Assembly: GCA_964384025.1 (NCBI GenBank)
Contig: CAYLJJ010000040.1
Coordinates: 1 to 53,110 of the forward strand
DNA: 53,110 nt
Source of the DNA: CAYLJJ01 sp964384025
GTDB taxonomy: Bacteria > Myxococcota_A > Bradymonadia > UBA7976 > UBA1532
Reading direction: 5' to 3'
Below, one piece after another: positions 51,101-53,110 of this stretch. Under the pieces are notes generated by a model. The model saw only the letters and a program-made list of their open reading frames with translations. It had not been told where the DNA came from and made no database searches. Position 1 is the first letter of the stretch. Each line of letters starts with the position of its first letter. The translations under genes and the position numbers were made by a program.

Positions 51101-51328
51101 GAAACGGGGAACATTCAGTGCTCTGATAACATCGATAACGATGAAAACGGGCATATTGATTGTAACGACTACGGCTGCACCAACAATCCAGCAGTAACTG
51201 TTTGCCCAGGACCTCATGAAAACAGCGATGTACTCTGCTCCGATGGTCTGGACAACAATGAGAATGGTTATACTGACTGTGAGGATTATGCCTGTAGCCG
51301 AAACCCGTGGGTTTCTGTCTGCCTTTGA
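48151..51328 (+). CDS. Cys-rich repeat lipoprotein with DNDGDG-type acidic repeats, interrupted by an assembly gap
   Basis: The product has a lipoprotein signal (MKALPPSLFSLLLFTAAC, Cys18) and a Ser/Gly-rich linker. Ten tandem Cys-rich repeats of about 50 residues follow, each with eight or so Cys ('C.DEC....RRC......CG.YDADPC.EWS....C......C..G.C'). Then come at least twelve 38-42-residue repeats of the form 'LCSDGLDNDGDGY.DCDDFDCSRNP.VTVC'. The acidic Asn/Asp loops look calcium-binding and the regular Cys suggest a disulfide-stapled rod. Repeats 8-10 are nearly identical, and the 100-N gap (50915-51014) falls among them. The part after the gap (51015-51328) reads the same repeat in another absolute frame and ends in TGA, so it is almost surely the same gene. 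Similar repeat lipoproteins are known from Myxococcota; function unknown, probably surface structure. Confidence 0.82.
49832..51326 (+). repeat. Array of at least twelve DNDGDG/Cys coding repeats
   Basis: The units are 114-126 bases and encode 38-42 residues, each with CSDGLDN or CNDGIDN, an Asp/Asn loop, DCDDF and a closing VTVC. Units become more alike toward the gap: the copies at about 50680-50805 and 50806-50914 share long identical runs. True copy number is uncertain because the gap probably hides collapsed units. Confidence 0.85.
50915..51014. other. Assembly gap (100 N)
   Basis: Exactly 100 N, the usual placeholder for a gap of unknown size. It begins just after GGCAATCCTGGAA and ends just before ATGATGGCAATGG, both parts of the same 126-base coding repeat. 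If only the rest of that one unit is missing, the true gap is 42 bases, which restores the reading frame; 42 plus multiples of 126 would also fit. Confidence 0.95.
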
Positions 51329-51619
51329 GCTGAACGCTTCACCGCTCTTGGCTTCAATTTGCTCTAGAATCGGGGTGTAAAATGGCCGACGACAATTAAA
51401 ATCAGCTCTCCCACACTTTTGATGATCGGATCAGATGTATCCCATCTGAACTTGCTGAGGGTGCCCATCCCCACCCGCATCTCCAGTGGGCACACCATTC
51501 GACCTCCGCACCCACCACGCTCTCGGTACGTCTGCCGTTGCAGCTCGAGGAGCCCGAACAGGCAGTCGTAGCGCCCCATCGTTTTCTCTGACCGCCGTCG
51601 GTGCCGTTTGCCCTAAGAA
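51329..51619. other. Intergenic region, possible mobile-element relic
   Basis: About 290 bases between the lipoprotein stop and the hydrolase stop. A GC-rich 71-residue frame on the minus strand (51364-51579) has Cys/Arg-rich content but no family I recognise. Composition shifts here from the moderate GC of the surface-protein block to the high GC of the hydrolase, so this may be a junction. No inverted repeats were identified. Confidence 0.3.
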
Positions 51620-53110
51620 TCACTCATCGATTGTCGGCAGGACGCTCAGGGAGATGTGACTGGGGTGCTCGGGTGAAGCGTAGATCTTGTGTGTCGCCTT
51701 TACGAAGTCTTCAGCCTTCGCTTTGAAGATATTATCCACCCACCGCTGCGGGTTGCGATCGATGTAGGGGAACCAGCTGCTCTGAATCTGAACCTGGATG
51801 CGGTGGCCTGCCTGGAAGGTGTGCATAACGTCGAGCAACTCAAAGGAGACAGGCGTCACCATGTTGGGTGTGAAGGGCTTTGGGGTCGCAAAGCCCTCAC
51901 GGAAGCGCCCGCGGATGACCCCTGACTGCACGATCTCTTGGAGCCCGCCTCGCCCTGGCTTCTCCTTCCAGGGGGTCGCGCTCTTGGACGCCTTGCGCTC
52001 TCGCCCTGGCCACACATTGATGATCTTGACGACCCAATCAGCGTCCCCCTGATCTGTGCTGACGAAGAGCTGGGCCCTCAGCCTCCCGACAACAGTAAGC
52101 GGTCGCTCCAGCGGCGCCGTCTCAAAGACGAGGACATCAGGTCGCCACGCTGCGAAGCGCTGATCCTCGGCGAGGAAGGTCTTTGACCAGTAGGGGGTCA
52201 TCCGCGCCGCATAGGGCACGGGCTTGGCCGGATCGCTGATGAACTCGGCTTCGCTGGCGACCGTGGGCGCCTCCCAGCTGAGAGTTCCCTTGGGCTGGAG
52301 GTAGAGCGCGCGGGCCTGCGTGCCCTGGGGCGGCCAGTGATCGAAGCGACGCCAACGCTGGGCGCCGATCTCAAATACCATAGCCTCAGGGAGCTTTGGA
52401 TCAGGGCCGCCCTTGAGGTGGTGCTTGAAGAAGGGGAGCCCCACCCGCTCGTCGTAGTCAGGGGTCGTGGCGAAGCCGAAGGTGAGATCTCCGAGGCTAT
52501 CACCCTCACCCCCGAGCCAACCTCCGTGCCGCCACGGGCCCATGACGAGGTGAACCCGCCCCGCCTGATCTTGGGCGTTGAGGGCGCGGTATGTGTAGCT
52601 CGTGCCGTAGGGATCCTCATTGTCATACCAACCCCCCACGATCAACACCGCCGCCTTGGGGGTCTTGAGGTGGGGGATGATGTTACGAGCCTCCCAGAAC
52701 ATATCGTAGTTCGGGTGGTTGATGAGGTGATTCCAGAAGCTGAGCTTTCCCTTGAAGTAACGCGCGTCGAAATTTGAGAGGGGCCCCAGCTCCATAAAGA
52801 AGCGGTGTCCATCGGTGGTACCCAGATCGAGGGGATCAGGCCACTTATCCGTGAGGCCCTCGCGTGGCGCACCCATGCCGTGGAGAAAGGTGGTCATCAT
52901 CGGCGAGAAGGCACCATTGCGATGCACGTCGTCGAAGAACCAGTCCGCGATGGGGGCCTGGGGTGAGGCAGCGACGAGGGCAGGATGATGATCGATCAGC
53001 GCAGCAGAGGCATAGAAGCCGGGGTAGCTCATGCCGCAGACACCCACCTTACCGTGGGTGCCCATCCGCCATGGCAGATGTAGCCAGAAAAGAACCCTCC
53101 TCCACTCCGC
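51620..53110 (-). CDS. CocE/NonD-type X-Pro dipeptidyl-peptidase-like hydrolase, 5' end outside window
   Basis: The frame is open to the right edge; an internal ATG at 53065 is not the true start because the N-terminal part of the alpha/beta-hydrolase domain lies beyond the window. Visible landmarks are the nucleophile elbow GVCGMSYPGFYAS (Ser in GMSYPG), PQAPIADWFFDDVHRNGAF, the cap-domain region, VVGGWYDNEDPYGT and LVMGPWRHGGW (candidate catalytic Asp and His regions). The jelly-roll C-terminal domain follows (PLTVVGRLRAQLFVSTDQ, then HRIQVQIQSSWFPYIDRNP). About 495 residues are present. The family includes cocaine esterase, glutaryl-7-ACA acylase and X-Pro dipeptidyl peptidases, so the substrate is open. 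Composition is GC-rich, like the DISARM end of the window. Confidence 0.9.
   Translation of the reverse strand, partial: AEWRRVLFWLHLPWRMGTHGKVGVCGMSYPGFYASAALIDHHPALVAASPQAPIADWFFDDVHRNGAFSPMMTTFLHGMGAPREGLTDKWPDPLDLGTTDGHRFFMELGPLSNFDARYFKGKLSFWNHLINHPNYDMFWEARNIIPHLKTPKAAVLIVGGWYDNEDPYGTSYTYRALNAQDQAGRVHLVMGPWRHGGWLGGEGDSLGDLTFGFATTPDYDERVGLPFFKHHLKGGPDPKLPEAMVFEIGAQRWRRFDHWPPQGTQARALYLQPKGTLSWEAPTVASEAEFISDPAKPVPYAARMTPYWSKTFLAEDQRFAAWRPDVLVFETAPLERPLTVVGRLRAQLFVSTDQGDADWVVKIINVWPGRERKASKSATPWKEKPGRGGLQEIVQSGVIRGRFREGFATPKPFTPNMVTPVSFELLDVMHTFQAGHRIQVQIQSSWFPYIDRNPQRWVDNIFKAKAEDFVKATHKIYASPEHPSHISLSVLPTIDE

Noticed and set aside
48200..51328. Possible CRISPR or satellite array
   Set aside because: Repeats are coding, with units of 114-150 bases, regular Cys spacing and no unique spacers.
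51364..51579. 71-codon minus-strand frame as a transposase
   Set aside because: I could not match it to any transposase family by motif; kept only as a possible relic in the intergenic entry.

Overview
The window looks like chromosome from a deltaproteobacterial lineage, most likely Myxococcota or a relative. The case rests on gene content: a Hanks-type kinase with an N-terminal zinc-ribbon-like segment, a type VI secretion VgrG cassette, a Cys-rich lipoprotein built on 'CSDGLDNDGDG' repeats, very large modular secreted proteins, and a quinol-oxidising alternative complex III. This is inference from content; there is no rRNA or tRNA to place it. No tRNA, rRNA or CRISPR array was seen. One 100-N assembly gap lies at 50915-51014.

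Left edge (1-4001): a decayed class 1 DISARM anti-phage locus in the order drmD (3' end only), drmMI, drmA, drmB. drmMI is still one open frame but has lost its methyltransferase core. drmA has lost the Walker A part of the helicase, most of the second helicase half, and reading-frame continuity. drmB has an in-frame stop, a frameshift and a large deletion. A fragment of an integrase-core transposase (4191-4353, minus strand) and a lower-GC PhzF-family gene follow.

Respiratory block (5848-14125): a tightly overlapping operon for a divergent alternative complex III. It has pentaheme ActA (TTG start), a Tat-exported molybdopterin-like/ferredoxin ActB, a short membrane protein in the ActC position, a monoheme lipoprotein ActE and membrane ActF. 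A membrane-anchored Arg-rich monoheme protein and an exported HEAT-repeat protein come next. No DUF3341 ActD is present. A Ser/Thr kinase and a partner with TPR-like and membrane segments form the next pair (14280-16732).

Secretion block (17098-24578): VgrG, a MORN/YwqK-repeat protein, a DUF4280 PAAR-like spike tip and a 1224-residue LysM-containing protein that is a good candidate type VI effector. A 1393-residue (R)-2-hydroxyacyl-CoA dehydratase activase-like protein stands alone after it. Then come an ECF sigma factor, a zinc-binding anti-sigma factor and a YbjQ protein; two minus-strand cell-wall genes (NlpC/P60-like lipoprotein, MepA-LysM); a beta-propeller protein, an Mpo1-like membrane protein and an unknown Cys-containing protein; and an outer-membrane protein.

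Surface-protein block (37493-51328): three paralogous secreted proteins share an N-terminal 'chassis' of a signal peptide, an 'IP.TI.QEG' domain and exactly five LDGxDS repeats, but carry different C-terminal cargo. One ends in a Gly-rich adhesin-like region. Two carry FG-GAP/VCBS-like calcium-binding repeats and a fibrinogen/intelectin-like domain. One of those two also has an F5/8-type (discoidin/fucolectin) domain inserted inside the chassis. Two of them share a gapless 72-bp upstream block, and all three share a short motif at nearly the same distance from the start codon. A long Cys-rich repeat lipoprotein follows, interrupted by the assembly gap at what is probably a collapsed repeat. 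This family is the most unusual system in the window. The right edge holds a CocE/NonD-type hydrolase running off the window.
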